Below are positions 14,614-21,461 of a DNA stretch of 64,000 bases, piece after piece. Every line of letters begins with the position of its first letter. The stretch's first letter is position 1. The notes below the pieces were generated by a model, which did not search any database, had not been told where the DNA came from, and saw only the letters and a list, made by a program, of their open reading frames with translations. Where the stretch lies: assembly GCA_002441445.1 (NCBI GenBank), contig DJWC01000004.1:66322-130321 (forward strand). Reading direction: 5' to 3'. A program made the position numbers and the translations under genes. The stretch is from Pusillimonas sp. UBA6240. Its GTDB lineage: Bacteria > Pseudomonadota > Gammaproteobacteria > Burkholderiales > Burkholderiaceae_B.

Positions 14614-14891
14614 CCAAGCGAACGAACCCTTGGAAGCCGCGCCCCGATGATGACCGGGTCCCTATCGGCCCGGGCGACACCGTTTCAATGCACTGTCCGA
14701 CTCTCGTCGGCGCGTTGGGTCGGCCCGTAGTCGTGTTCATCGCAAAGCCTCAAAAACACCACGCGGATGGTCTCTTCGCTGGGATTGCCCAGCACTTCCG
14801 TGGCGATGGCTTTGGCCTGCTCCAGCAGTTGTTTTGTCGTGTTTTCCATACCCCATTTTTGTCTGTAGGCGGCCTGGCCGTCTATTCGTAG
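14610..14891 (+). CDS. small hypothetical protein with NPWKP motif, 93 aa
   Basis: The N-terminal 30 residues (MTKRTNPWKPRPDDDRVPIG) parallel the 14025 protein and are convincing. The remaining part runs opposite the minus-strand gene at 14685-14849 and looks like its shadow, so the functional protein may be mainly the N-terminal part. The ATG overlaps the stop of the previous gene. Confidence 0.45.
   Translation: MTKRTNPWKPRPDDDRVPIGPGDTVSMHCPTLVGALGRPVVVFIAKPQKHHADGLFAGIAQHFRGDGFGLLQQLFCRVFHTPFLSVGGLAVYS
14685..14849 (-). CDS. small hypothetical helical protein, antisense to the early operon, 54 aa
   Basis: Starts MENTTKQLLEQAKAIATEVLG and continues NPSEETIRVVFLRLCDEHDYG, good amphipathic-helix coding sequence. 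An alternative GTG at 14912 adds 21 basic residues. It has the same antisense relation to the rightward operon as the Cas2-like gene. No family recognised. Confidence 0.5.
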   Translation of the reverse strand: MENTTKQLLEQAKAIATEVLGNPSEETIRVVFLRLCDEHDYGPTQRADESRTVH

Positions 14892-14959
14892 TTCCCGTTT
14901 TCGTAGTTTCACGCATGGTCGCGTGTGGCTCTATTGGATTTTGATCGGAGGAATTTGTG

Positions 14960-15184
14960 ATGGATGAGCTTGATGGCAACGTTGAATCGCGGGTGGTGGC
15001 GTCCAAGTACGGCAAATGCCTGAGCCGCTGCGATATCCCCATGGCGGAGGATACCCACGACAAGCTGATCGCTTTGGCCGGACTGGCGGGCATGACCAAG
15101 GCCGAATATGCGCGGCTGATCATTGAACGGCACATCTACGGCGCCGCGGATCAGATACAGCGGCGCGATCCGCTATTGGGGTGA
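14960..15184 (+). CDS. small protein with ribbon-helix-helix-like C-terminus, 74 aa
   Basis: The C-terminal half (DTHDKLIALAGLAGMTKAEYARLIIERHIYG) has the strand-helix-helix pattern of small DNA-binding ribbon-helix-helix proteins. GGAGG eight bases before the ATG at 14960 decides the start over the GTG one codon earlier. It is the first gene of the replication block, so it may be a regulator of it (inference). Confidence 0.55.
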   Translation: MDELDGNVESRVVASKYGKCLSRCDIPMAEDTHDKLIALAGLAGMTKAEYARLIIERHIYGAADQIQRRDPLLG

Positions 15185-15188
15185 GGGC

Positions 15189-15605
15189 ATGGCACGACCT
15201 CGCATTTGCCTGACGCCACACACGCGCCCGGGTGCCATTGAAACGGTCCGACAAGCGCCTGACGGCTTTTATTTCCTTCCGCCGCTTGAGCCGACTGCCA
15301 CACTGGAGCAGCGGGCCAAGATGTGGGCCATGCTGCGCGACATTTCACGGCAAGTGAAATGGGAAATCAACGGTCACCTTGACTACATGTCCGATGAGGA
15401 TTGGAAGGATACGCTGACTGCTGGCATGCAGAACGAGCTTCGCATCGCCAAGGGTTTGCGCGGCGGCTTCGTGTCGCTGGGCGTCCGGACCAGTGAGCAG
15501 AGCAAGCGCTGGCTGTCGAACTTCATTGAGTTTCTTTACAGTTTCGGCGCTGAACACGATGTCGTCTGGTCAGAGCCCATCGATGTGCCAGGGTGGGTGC
15601 GATGA
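15189..15605 (+). CDS. ninB: NinB-family recombination protein
   Basis: A 138-residue member of the NinB/Orf family of lambda-like phages, which bind ssDNA and stimulate RecBCD- or RecF-type exchange. Recognised by WAMLRDISRQVKWEINGHLDYMS, EDWKDTLTAGM, RIAKGLRGGFVSLGVRTSEQ and the terminal FGAEHDVVWSEP. GAGGG before the ATG at 15189 sets the start. The stop overlaps the ATG of the Ref-like nuclease gene. Confidence 0.9.
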   Translation: MARPRICLTPHTRPGAIETVRQAPDGFYFLPPLEPTATLEQRAKMWAMLRDISRQVKWEINGHLDYMSDEDWKDTLTAGMQNELRIAKGLRGGFVSLGVRTSEQSKRWLSNFIEFLYSFGAEHDVVWSEPIDVPGWVR

Positions 15606-15970
15606 AAGGGCGCCCGACAACAAAGGCCGAAAGGCTGTTCCATGGCCAACTGTGCCGGTTCGTCGGCTGCATTGCGTGCAGACTTGACGGGTATTTCAAC
15701 GATTACTGCTCCATCCATCATATCGACGGCCGCGTGAAACCCTGGGCGCATTGGTTTGTCTTGTCGCTCTGCGCTGGCCACCATCAGGATGGCACTGGCG
15801 CGCCGGGCCTGCTTGCCGTGCACCCTTGGAAGAACCGCTTCGAGAACGAATACGGGCCACAGCCGTTCCTGCTGCGCTACAGCTTGGACATTCTCGAGCG
15901 AGAGCACCAGATTATTGTGCCCAACGCTCGGGCAGCGGCTAATGGGGAGTGGGCGAGGATGGTGGCATGA
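15602..15970 (+). CDS. Ref-like HNH recombination nuclease
   Basis: A 122-residue protein of the phage P1 Ref family (RecA-dependent, HNH-type nuclease). It has Cys residues FVGCIACRLDG, then CSIHHIDGRVKPWAHWFVLSLCAGHHQ, and HPWKNRFENEYG. His, Asp and Cys positions of a treble-clef metal site are visible. Phages often pair it with NinB, as here, with a four-base overlap. It probably makes targeted cuts that start recombination. Confidence 0.8.
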   Translation: MKGRPTTKAERLFHGQLCRFVGCIACRLDGYFNDYCSIHHIDGRVKPWAHWFVLSLCAGHHQDGTGAPGLLAVHPWKNRFENEYGPQPFLLRYSLDILEREHQIIVPNARAAANGEWARMVA

Positions 15971-16134
15971 CGCACACACTCAAATCCACGTCACAACAAT
16001 CACGACGCTTGGCCAGGAAGCTCGCAACGCTCAAGAGCCGTCATGCCATGGCGCCATTCGTCCATCAGTGGGCCGTCGCCATGAAGCTGGGCATTGCGGT
16101 CGCGTACTACAGCGGCCCGAGGTTTTCAAAATGA
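15967..16134 (+). CDS. small basic protein, 55 aa
   Basis: Reads MTHTLKSTSQQSRRLARKLATLKSRHAMAPFVHQWAVAMK, very basic and helical. ATG overlaps the previous stop and its stop overlaps the next ATG, so it is coupled on both sides. It fits the small nin-region proteins of lambdoid phages in place and size, but I cannot assign it to one. Confidence 0.55.
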   Translation: MTHTLKSTSQQSRRLARKLATLKSRHAMAPFVHQWAVAMKLGIAVAYYSGPRFSK

Positions 16135-16934
16135 GAGATTACGGCAAGGTCCACTCGTCATTTTGGTCAAGCAAGACCATAGACACGCTATCAGAGGATG
16201 GCAGGATGCTGGCGCTCTATCTTTTAACCAGCCCGCACAGCACCATTTCGGGTGTGTTTCGACTGCCTGACGGATACGTTTGCGAAGACATTCGTTGGTC
16301 TTCCGAAAGGGTTAATAAAGGGTTCGCGGAACTGTTCGCTAAGGGTTTCGCTAACCGTTGCGAAACCACTAAATGGGTCTACATTTACAAGCATTTTGAG
16401 TGGAATAAGCCGGAAAACCCAAATCAACGAAAAGCGGCGAAGAAAATCGCCCTTAGCATTCCTGACGAATGTTCCTGGAAGCCTTTATTCATGCGGGATT
16501 GGAGGGATTTTCTCGACATCTCAGAAGAAGAATATCCAAACACTCCGGTAACCGTTTCGGAACCGTTCCTTAACCAGGAACAGGAACAGGAACAGGAACA
16601 GGATAATAGCTCGGAGCAATTAACCCTTGTAAACCCTTCTCCGGAACCGCAGGCACCTTCGGTTGAAACCCTGCCGTTGGTCGACGGGTCGGACCATCCG
16701 GTTTTTGCGGAGGAGGTCGAGGCGTGGCACGAAGCGTTCCCGGCGGTCGACGTTGAAAACGAGTTGAAGCGAATGCGGGTCTGGCTCACTGCGAACCCGC
16801 GAAAGCGCAAGACCAAGCGGGGCATCAACGCGTTCATCGTCTCCTGGCTGACTCGCCAGCAGGACCGCGGCGGAGGGTTTCAGCAACGAAGACCTGCGGG
16901 CGATGAACCTGACCAGTTCGCGGGGGCCATATGA
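16131..16934 (+). CDS. phage replication initiator (lambda O-like, winged helix)
   Basis: A 267-residue protein. The N-terminal domain (HSSFWSSKTIDTLSEDGRMLALYLLTSPHSTISGVFRLP, residues 8-46) is the winged-helix pattern of phage initiators of the O type. The centre carries a low-complexity run QEQEQEQEQ made by repeats of the hexamer GAACAG. The C-terminal part (EAWHEAFPAVDVENELKRMRVWLTANPRKRKTKRG) resembles DnaT/helicase-loading regions. It is followed by a DnaB-like helicase, so the two form the phage replication module; origin repeats may lie in this gene as in lambda. Confidence 0.75.
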   Translation: MRDYGKVHSSFWSSKTIDTLSEDGRMLALYLLTSPHSTISGVFRLPDGYVCEDIRWSSERVNKGFAELFAKGFANRCETTKWVYIYKHFEWNKPENPNQRKAAKKIALSIPDECSWKPLFMRDWRDFLDISEEEYPNTPVTVSEPFLNQEQEQEQEQDNSSEQLTLVNPSPEPQAPSVETLPLVDGSDHPVFAEEVEAWHEAFPAVDVENELKRMRVWLTANPRKRKTKRGINAFIVSWLTRQQDRGGGFQQRRPAGDEPDQFAGAI

Positions 16935-17302
16935 TCGGCCACCAGTCCTTGCTGAGCCTGCGCATGGCTGGAATGCGCCCAAGCGACGTGTGGATCGTCT
17001 GCCTTGCGGAACACCCTGCCTACGGGCAATTCACGCACCCTGAAGCCCAAATCGAGTATTTCGGCTTGGGCCAGTACCGCGGATATCCGACGATTCACGT
17101 TCTGGATGAGGAGCCAGCAGCGGCACTGGACCTGCGCTGCGTAATCGGAACCATGGTGCACATCTGCTCAACGACGCGAGAGCGAGGCCTGGCTGTGCTG
17201 GATCGGGTATCGCAGTTCTCGCCCCGAAAAGCCATTGCGGCCGGTTCGTGGGGCATGGTCGGCTTTAAGCCCGGGTTAGGCATGGTGGAGATTCGCGTAT
17301 GA
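16931..17302 (+). CDS. hypothetical protein between initiator and helicase, 123 aa
   Basis: Begins MIGHQSLLSLRMAGMRPSDVWI and contains alternating strands and helices with no known motif. It overlaps the initiator and helicase genes by four bases each, so it is firmly inside the replication operon. A helicase-loading or accessory role is possible from position only. Confidence 0.55.
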   Translation: MIGHQSLLSLRMAGMRPSDVWIVCLAEHPAYGQFTHPEAQIEYFGLGQYRGYPTIHVLDEEPAAALDLRCVIGTMVHICSTTRERGLAVLDRVSQFSPRKAIAAGSWGMVGFKPGLGMVEIRV

Positions 17303-18255
17303 GCCAGATCATCACGCCAGACGATTTTGATTTCCGGGCCTACATGGTCGAGAGCGAGCCTCAGGTCAAAGTACTGCCCGCCGAGGCTTGGCGCGAGTCC
17401 CTGATCGAGCATATCCGCTCTGGCGACCGTTTGACCGGGGCTACGCTACCGTGGGCCAAAACGCATGACCACATCCGTTTCCGTCCCGGGGAAGTGACCT
17501 TGTGGCAGGGCATCAACGGGCACGGCAAAAGCGAGCTGCTGGGGCAGGTCACGCTGGGTTTCGCAGCGCAGGATGAGCCCTCGTGCACTGCCAGTTTCGA
17601 AATGAAGCCGCAAAATACGCTGCGCCGCTGGCTACGGCAGACAGCGATGAACGACGCTCCCGGAGAACGTGCCGTTCACCGGATGTTTGACTGGTCCAGG
17701 GGCCGGCTTTGGCTGTACGACCAGGTCGGCACGGTCCGCCCGGAAATGGTCTATGCCGTGATGCGTTACTGCGCCGAAAAACTGAAGATCAAGCACATGA
17801 TCATCGACAGCCTGATGAAGTGCGTGCGTGGCGAGGATGACTACAACGGTCAGAAGGACTTCGTGGACATGCTTTGCAGCTTGTCAAAAGACTTGAATCT
17901 GCATACGCACCTGGTGCACCACGCGAAGAAGAAGGAATCCGAGGACGTCAAGCCCGGCAAGTTCGATGCGAAGGGCTCTGGCTCCATCGTCGATCAGGTC
18001 GACCAGATGATGACGGTTTGGCGGAACAAGAAAAAGGAGCGCCAGCTGCTGCTTGCCGAGCGTATGGAAGAGGGCGCCGCTAAGCAGGCCAAGCTGGAAG
18101 AACTGGCGGAACAGCCCGACACCCTGCTGATCTGCGACAAAAACCGCAATGGCGAGTGGGAAGGCCAGATAGCACTCTGGCGCCATGCCCCGAGCCTGCA
18201 ATTCACCGGCGACAGGCGCCGCGAACCCTTGGACATGATTGGAGCTCTGGTATGA
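17299..18255 (+). CDS. DnaB-like replicative helicase (RecA-fold ATPase)
   Basis: A 318-residue protein with Walker A WQGINGHGKSE (residues 75-85), Walker B HMIIDSLMKC, an H-motif LNLHTHLVHHAKK and a C-terminal arginine region CDKNRNGEWEG. It corresponds to the C-terminal motor domain of DnaB/Twinkle-type hexameric helicases without the N-terminal primase-interaction domain. It likely unwinds phage DNA at forks started by the upstream initiator. Confidence 0.85.
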   Translation: MSQIITPDDFDFRAYMVESEPQVKVLPAEAWRESLIEHIRSGDRLTGATLPWAKTHDHIRFRPGEVTLWQGINGHGKSELLGQVTLGFAAQDEPSCTASFEMKPQNTLRRWLRQTAMNDAPGERAVHRMFDWSRGRLWLYDQVGTVRPEMVYAVMRYCAEKLKIKHMIIDSLMKCVRGEDDYNGQKDFVDMLCSLSKDLNLHTHLVHHAKKKESEDVKPGKFDAKGSGSIVDQVDQMMTVWRNKKKERQLLLAERMEEGAAKQAKLEELAEQPDTLLICDKNRNGEWEGQIALWRHAPSLQFTGDRRREPLDMIGALV

Positions 18256-18917
18256 GCCTGGAAACGCTTGCTTTTGAATCGATAGAACGGGCCGATCCCT
18301 TCGCTTTGGCCCGTAAGGCCGCCTTGGCTTCGGTCGCAAAACCGGAAGTCAACATCAACATCTTGGCCCTGGACTTGGCCAACAAATGCGGCTGGGCCGT
18401 CCGAAATCGCGATGGCCGCATTCTGCACGGAACCGAGGTATTCACTCCGAGGGATGGCTGGAGCCCAGGGCAGCGCTGGCAGCGTTTCCGGTCCTGGCTG
18501 GCGTCAATGGTCGTGGAGCACCAAGTTAACGCGATTGCGTATGAGCTGGTCATTCAAGGGCAGGGCCGTTCCAGTGTGGCGTCTGGCGACGTGTACGGCG
18601 GATTCAAAGCCCTTGTCGAGCTGGCAGCAGACAGCCACAACCTTGAGCTGCACACGGTCCATGTGGCCACTGTGAAAAGGCACTGGACCGGCTCGGGACG
18701 CGCTGACAAACGCGAAATGGTCGCTGAAGCCAGCAGGCGAGGTTTCCGCGTCCGGGACGACAACGACGCGGACGCGCTGGCCATCCTGCACTGGGCGATC
18801 GCGAGGGAGACTGGCGCTTGGAAGCCGGCGCCGCCTAAGCCCAAGAAGCCCCGCAAAGTCAGTACGGCGGTTGGGCGGGCCAGGGCGCGGGCGGTTGGGC
18901 CAGATCTTTTCGGATAA
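18252..18917 (+). CDS. RuvC-like Holliday junction resolvase
   Basis: A 221-residue RNase H-fold nuclease with acidic positions ILALDLANKCGWA (first Asp about 42), AYELVI (Glu), and DNDADALAILHWA (two Asp). These fit RuvC-type resolvases used by phages to clear branched DNA before packaging. The last 30 residues are a basic tail (PKPKKPRKVSTAVGRAR). The ATG overlaps the helicase stop. It stands where RusA stands in lambdoid phages. Confidence 0.82.
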   Translation: MSLETLAFESIERADPFALARKAALASVAKPEVNINILALDLANKCGWAVRNRDGRILHGTEVFTPRDGWSPGQRWQRFRSWLASMVVEHQVNAIAYELVIQGQGRSSVASGDVYGGFKALVELAADSHNLELHTVHVATVKRHWTGSGRADKREMVAEASRRGFRVRDDNDADALAILHWAIARETGAWKPAPPKPKKPRKVSTAVGRARARAVGPDLFG

Positions 18918-18921
18918 GGAA

Positions 18922-19137
18922 ATGGCTGTCGTGACGGCTGAAGTTCGGCGATGGGAGATGCAGGATCCAGCCAAGGTCATGGAGGCAAAACAGGAACGTC
19001 GGCGCCGCTCGTGCGCCGGTTGTAGGGAGATTCGGGTGGTGGCCAACCCTTTTGATGGGCGCCGCGAGCTGCGGTGCAAGCTTGGAAACACTGTGGGACA
19101 ACGATGCAACGACTATCAAGAAAGAACGGCGGGATGA
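18922..19137 (+). CDS. small Cys-rich phage protein, 71 aa
   Basis: Contains SCAGC and, 25 residues later, RCKLGNTVGQRCNDY, four cysteines that can bind one zinc. It belongs to the small zinc proteins common in phage nin-type regions. The start may be the ATG at 18922 or a GTG at 18931, which is better spaced from the AAGGA. Function unknown. Confidence 0.6.
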   Translation: MAVVTAEVRRWEMQDPAKVMEAKQERRRRSCAGCREIRVVANPFDGRRELRCKLGNTVGQRCNDYQERTAG

Positions 19138-19373
19138 AGATGCAGGTCGGCCACCTTGAATGGTTTCGAGTCCTCCCTTGGGGGCGCTTGCTCCCAAGTT
19201 ACAAGTGCCGGCGAAGAGGCATTCTTTGCCTTGGGCCTTTCACCGACGGCACCATCATTGCACTGGATGGGTCCTGGCAGATTATCTCCGGTGGCATCGT
19301 GACGCGCGCCGAACTCGTGGAGTTTTACGGGGTTGGCGGAGAAGAAATTGTGAGTTTTTTGGAGAGCCTATGA
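19134..19373 (+). CDS. hypothetical protein, 79 aa
   Basis: Reads MKMQVGHLEWFRVLPWGRLLPSYKCRRRG, then a beta-rich part and an acidic end VGGEEIVSFLESL. It overlaps the genes on both sides by four bases. No family recognised. It lies immediately before the Q-like gene. Confidence 0.5.
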   Translation: MKMQVGHLEWFRVLPWGRLLPSYKCRRRGILCLGPFTDGTIIALDGSWQIISGGIVTRAELVEFYGVGGEEIVSFLESL

Positions 19374-19972
19374 GCGAGCCACTTTTTAAGACTGCGCACC
19401 AGGCGCTCAGTTTCGCGTACAACTTCTCGGACTCCACGCTGGATAGGCCGCTGATGAGCAGGATGGCCGACAAGGTCAAGCGCACCGGCAAGGGGCTCGC
19501 TGGGCTCGATGGCGCCGCACAAGCTGGCATGATCCTGCGCAACCTGAAAGAGCTGCCGCGGCTGCAGCAGATGATCCTGGTGGCCAGGTTCGCCCGCCGG
19601 TCCGACGCCTGCCGTTGCTGCGGCGGCCCAGTGCCGAGCCTTATCTGGCGGGGGGCCATTCGCGAGATATCGGATGCAGCGGTCTTCCAGGCCTTATCCG
19701 GTCATGTCACGATAAGACTGCTACGTGATGGACTGGTGGCCCGATATTTTGGCGAGAAGGTCCACATCCAGGAGCTGGCCAAGAAGGCGAACGTCCACCG
19801 GGACACGGCGAGCAGGCAAAATGCCCTGATCATCGCGTGGCTGCACGGCACCCGCTACACAAAAAAGGGAGAGCTACGCGAAGATGGCGTAAAGGGGCAG
19901 GAGCAATTGGCCATGGATGCAGCTGAGGATGCGCTCTACAGGGCAGGCATTGTCGGAAGCGATACCGCCTAG
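19370..19972 (+). CDS. putative late regulator (antitermination Q-like)
   Basis: A 200-residue protein with a zinc-knuckle-like CRCCGGPVPS (about 79-88) and a C-terminal helix-turn-helix (IQELAKKANVHRDTASRQNALIIAWLHG). It is the last gene of the rightward early operon and is followed by a terminator. Size, order of domains and place (between resolvase and late genes) fit the Q proteins of phages 21/82, which let polymerase pass the late terminator. A simple late transcription activator is the alternative. Confidence 0.55.
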   Translation: MSEPLFKTAHQALSFAYNFSDSTLDRPLMSRMADKVKRTGKGLAGLDGAAQAGMILRNLKELPRLQQMILVARFARRSDACRCCGGPVPSLIWRGAIREISDAAVFQALSGHVTIRLLRDGLVARYFGEKVHIQELAKKANVHRDTASRQNALIIAWLHGTRYTKKGELREDGVKGQEQLAMDAAEDALYRAGIVGSDTA

Positions 19973-20082
19973 GGGAATCCCGAGTATTGACCTTGATCCG
20001 CGATACCAATATTATTGGGCTTCGTGCTTCGGCACGTGGATTGAAACTCTGAATTTCAGTTTGAAAGCAATGAGCAGGGAAG

Positions 20083-20106
20083 AGCCGCCTTCGGGCGGCT
20101 TTTCTT
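20083..20106 (+). terminator. Rho-independent terminator after the Q-like gene
   Basis: Stem AGCCGCC / GGCGGCT with a TTCG loop followed by TTTCTT. It ends the rightward early transcript about 110 bases after the Q-like stop. The bases between 19973 and 20082 show no gene. Confidence 0.9.
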
Positions 20107-20141
20107 CGCCCATAAGAAAGTGATCTGGCTAAATTTATTCC

Positions 20142-20170
20142 TTGACTGCGCCTAAAATTAGGCGCACAAT
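20142..20170 (+). promoter_or_regulatory. promoter with 18-bp palindromic operator
   Basis: -35 TTGACT (20142-20147), 17-base spacer, -10 CACAAT (20165-20170). The spacer is filled by the perfect palindrome GCGCCTAAAATTAGGCGC (20148-20165), an obvious repressor site. It differs from the CI/Cro operator, so another regulator must bind, most simply the helix-turn-helix protein encoded at 20414. Confidence 0.7.
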
Positions 20171-20222
20171 AAGATTCATGGGATGGCCATTGGGGCCGCC
20201 CGATCAGGCTAAGGAGCCGACC

Positions 20223-20417
20223 ATGAGCAAGATCTACGTATATTCCCGCAACGAACAAAACCTCATCACCTATCGTGGCGACGAGAGCTGGTTTTCACGG
20301 GATCAAGCAATCGACTACTACTGCCAGCAGGGCGAGGCTCCTGCTACCGAGCGCGTCATGGGCTGGCCCCACAATGTGATCATCTGGTACGGCAACATCG
20401 GCTTCGGCGAAAAATGA
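20223..20417 (+). CDS. small hypothetical protein, 64 aa
   Basis: Starts MSKIYVYSRNEQNLITYRGDESWF. AAGGAG six bases before the ATG at 20223 fixes the start although the frame is open upstream. The stop overlaps the ATG of the regulator gene, and both are driven by the palindrome-controlled promoter. No family recognised. Confidence 0.6.
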   Translation: MSKIYVYSRNEQNLITYRGDESWFSRDQAIDYYCQQGEAPATERVMGWPHNVIIWYGNIGFGEK

Positions 20418-20926
20418 ATATCGAAAACACTATGTACACGCTTGGGCAACTTGTCCGGGCAGTGTGGCCGGCCGGTAACGTCTCGCCGGCGACCCTTGAT
20501 GTGCTGCTCGTGCAGCCCGCGACCGGGCTCGCCTTGATTACAAAGCACAAGGCGTTCGCCAGTGCAGATCGGGATGTTGTCGACCCCTTGCTTGCCAAGT
20601 TACAGGCAGACATCAAGGATCCGTTGGGCGGCGTCAAGGTCGAGGATCAAGGCCCATTTTGGCTAGGCTATTACCACTACCTGAGTGCGCTTGAGCACGC
20701 GCGCAACTGGGGCCCGGAGCAACTGGAGCGCGCCGGCAAACTACTCTATGGTGACCGCTGGCAGTCCGATCTGGCGCGTGCTTTGGGTGTAGGCGATCGA
20801 CGTGTGCGCGAGTGGGCATCCGGTGACCGCCGGCCTCCAGCTGGTGTGTGGGCGGACATCGCTGCGCTACTGAGGCAGCGGCAGCAAGAAGGAATAGCTC
20901 TACTGCAAGAGCTTGAAGCATCCTAG
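20414..20926 (+). CDS. helix-turn-helix protein, 170 aa
   Basis: The C-terminal part (DRWQSDLARALGVGDRRVREWASGDRRPPAGVWADIAALL) is a Cro/XRE-like helix-turn-helix. The N-terminal 80 residues form an unrecognised alpha/beta domain (YTLGQLVRAVWPAGNVSPATLDVLL). It probably represses its own promoter through the palindrome at 20148. It sits between the early and late blocks, where a timing regulator would be useful. Confidence 0.65.
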   Translation: MNIENTMYTLGQLVRAVWPAGNVSPATLDVLLVQPATGLALITKHKAFASADRDVVDPLLAKLQADIKDPLGGVKVEDQGPFWLGYYHYLSALEHARNWGPEQLERAGKLLYGDRWQSDLARALGVGDRRVREWASGDRRPPAGVWADIAALLRQRQQEGIALLQELEAS

Positions 20927-20937
20927 CACCGCATGTA

Positions 20938-20966
20938 TTGACTTTCCGCACCGATTTGCGGAAAAT
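20938..20966 (+). promoter_or_regulatory. candidate late promoter with inverted repeat in the spacer
   Basis: TTGACT (20938-20943), 17 bases, GAAAAT (20961-20966). TTCCGCA (20944-20950) and TGCGGAA (20957-20963) form a 7-bp inverted repeat overlapping spacer and -10. Transcription would run through about 110 untranslated bases into the terminator at 21058, the layout of lambda PR' and tR'. Confidence 0.55.
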
Positions 20967-21057
20967 ACGTGCAATTCACTTACTGTCTGTAAGTGTTTCT
21001 ACAGAAACCCGCCCCGGAAACGACGGCGTTCCAGACAGTACGATGTCCTAATCAGAT

Positions 21058-21080
21058 AAACCCGCTTCGGCGGGTTTTTG
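21058..21080 (+). terminator. terminator upstream of the late genes (tR'-like)
   Basis: Stem CCCGC / GCGGG with a TTCG loop and a five-T run, preceded by AAA. It lies between the candidate late promoter and all late genes, so full late expression would need antitermination or a further promoter. The stretch 21081-21203 shows no gene. Confidence 0.85.
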
Positions 21081-21203
21081 CATTTCTGCTGCCTATAAGC
21101 AGACGGCCAGCCGCGAACCCCGCTCGCGTTTACCAGCCTCCCTCCGGCGTCTCCCCCCTTGCGCTACAGCTGGCGCTGGCCGTCTACCTATTGGCATCAC
21201 GAT

Positions 21204-21278
21204 AGCAGCGTGGGGAAGTGGTAACCCGCCAGATTCATGCTCTGGAGAACGCGCGTTCGATTCGCGCCGCTGCAACCA
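21204..21278 (+). tRNA. phage tRNA with CAT anticodon (Met or Ile2)
   Basis: A complete cloverleaf: acceptor 21204-21210 with 3' arm CGCTGCA, D arm GGG..CCC, anticodon stem CCAGA/TCTGG with loop TTCATGC (anticodon CAT), T arm GCGCG-TTCGATT-CGCGC, and encoded CCA at 21276-21278. The first pair is an A-A mismatch, so six acceptor pairs remain. CAT can mean elongator Met, or Ile2 if the C is lysidinylated; the sequence alone does not decide. Confidence 0.85.
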
Positions 21279-21301
21279 CCTCACCATAGGAAAGATCAAC
21301 G

Positions 21302-21460
21302 ATGAAAGGAAGCTTGCTGGCACGGGTGAAACCGTTTGCTGCCTGGGCGCGAGACCGAAATCCCAGTAAGCTGGAGATTGTCATGTATATGCGTGTAGTG
21401 CTGGAGCTGCAGCGGCAGACCGACATTGAGTATGCCCGTCGCCTGGTCGAGGTGTACTGA
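21302..21460 (+). CDS. small basic protein upstream of terminase, 52 aa
   Basis: Reads MKGSLLARVKPFAAWARDRNPSKLEIVMYMRVVLELQRQ and ends in VEVY. Helical and basic. AGGA lies about ten bases upstream of the ATG, and its stop ends one base before the terminase small-subunit ATG. No family recognised. Confidence 0.55.
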   Translation: MKGSLLARVKPFAAWARDRNPSKLEIVMYMRVVLELQRQTDIEYARRLVEVY

Positions 21461-21461
21461 T

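Noticed and set aside
16573..16605. Short tandem repeat considered as CRISPR or iteron array
   Set aside because: Unit is six bases, in frame and without spacers. No CRISPR array is present anywhere in the window.
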